Made by a program: the position numbers and the translations under genes
The notes under the pieces: model-generated
The model's input: the letters and a program-made list of their open reading frames with translations, nothing else
Databases searched by the model: none
Told to the model about the DNA's origin: nothing
Shown here: positions 63,752 to 64,000 of the stretch, one piece after another
Numbering within the stretch: position 1 is the first letter of the stretch
Layout: each line of letters starts with the position of its first letter
DNA from: Streptococcus equinus
GTDB taxonomy: Bacteria; Bacillota; Bacilli; Lactobacillales; Streptococcaceae
Assembly (NCBI RefSeq): GCF_900104225.1
Contig: NZ_FNJK01000003.1
Coordinates: forward strand, 62,001 to 126,000
Direction: 5' to 3'
DNA length: 64,000 bases

Positions 63752-63967
63752 ATGTTTGGATTTATGGATAACTACTTGGTTGCTTTGCAAGCTAAATATG
63801 CTTCAAAAGTGACTGTTAAGTGGGTTTGGGCAGTTTGCGCTCTTGTTTCTGTTATTGCAGTTATTGGTTATGCAGCTTACTGTACTTCACAATCAGGGAA
63901 TTTTGCTGGCGGTATTAAGCTAGGTGTTCCAGATGTTATTCATGTAACATTTAACTGTACTAAATAG
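63752..63967 (+). CDS. 71-residue membrane/cysteine peptide, possibly secreted or bacteriocin-like
   Basis: ATG 63752 has GAAAGGAA about 8 bases upstream. The 71-residue peptide opens MFGFMDNYLVALQAKYASKV and has one hydrophobic segment (residues 24-43). It ends with a Gly-rich polar tail that finishes VIHVTFNCTK. Cysteines are at residues 29, 44 and 69. No double-glycine leader or known bacteriocin signature is evident. It lies divergent from the SHP-like operon, so it may be an Rgg target. Function is unknown. The last 33 bases of the window hold nothing identifiable. Confidence 0.6.
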   Translation: MFGFMDNYLVALQAKYASKVTVKWVWAVCALVSVIAVIGYAAYCTSQSGNFAGGIKLGVPDVIHVTFNCTK

Positions 63968-64000
63968 AATCTTTTCTTTATTTTTAAGAGAAGGTGTTAG

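Noticed and set aside
1..64000. CRISPR arrays, rRNA and tRNA genes, insertion sequences
   Set aside because: No regularly spaced repeats, rRNA-like or cloverleaf segments, or transposase genes were recognised on reading.

Overview
The window is low-GC Firmicute DNA and reads as a Streptococcus chromosome. The run argS-argR-ylbF-mutS-mutL-ruvA-tag-cinA-recA-spx-ireB-yqgF-nrdD-nrdG is streptococcal in order and sequence. A type VII secretion (T7SS) locus with an LXG toxin ending in a glycine zipper, plus two sortase-assembled pilus islands, points to the S. bovis/S. equinus/S. gallolyticus complex. That assignment is an inference; no database search was possible.

Layout. 1-13 kb: the 3' end of a T7SS locus (essC fragment, esaA), then an attenuator-like hairpin and an LXG effector module. 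The module has small helical partner proteins, a DUF4176-type protein, a TelE-like LXG toxin and a membrane immunity protein. After it comes a variable array with a second DUF4176 gene, an orphan toxin C-terminus without LXG domain, two tandem paralogous immunity-type membrane proteins, two DUF5085-like proteins and a further immunity-type gene flanked by a short direct repeat. 13-21.5 kb: pilus island 1, with a divergent TetR regulator, signal peptidase I, a giant LPKTGG protein, an LPSTGG pilin and a class C sortase. 21.6-30.3 kb: housekeeping genes (2H phosphoesterase, rpmG, rpmF, hisS, aspS), two YitT membrane proteins, an esterase with a CcpA-type site, and an EntA-like immunity gene. 30.3-44.7 kb: the argS-argR-mutSL-ruvA-tag-cinA-recA-spx block. 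44.7-50.3 kb: a 42-codon ORF behind a competence cin-box, a GT-C-like membrane protein and the anaerobic ribonucleotide reductase operon. 50.3-51 kb: a gene-free stretch with many DnaA boxes and a phased TGTCAA array. 51-60 kb: pilus island 2, parallel to island 1 and also with a divergent TetR gene. 60-64 kb: pepO, then an Rgg regulator, two unlisted short hydrophobic peptide genes on the minus strand and a divergent 71-residue membrane/Cys peptide.

The most interesting candidate is the last cluster (62.1-64 kb). An Rgg regulator sits beside two tiny minus-strand ORFs with excellent ribosome binding sites; one resembles Rgg pheromone precursors. A near-perfect operator-like inverted repeat lies in the region shared with the divergent 71-residue peptide gene. 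Other notable items are the DnaA-box cluster, the mosaic T7SS effector array, the two parallel pilus islands and the two cin-box competence genes.
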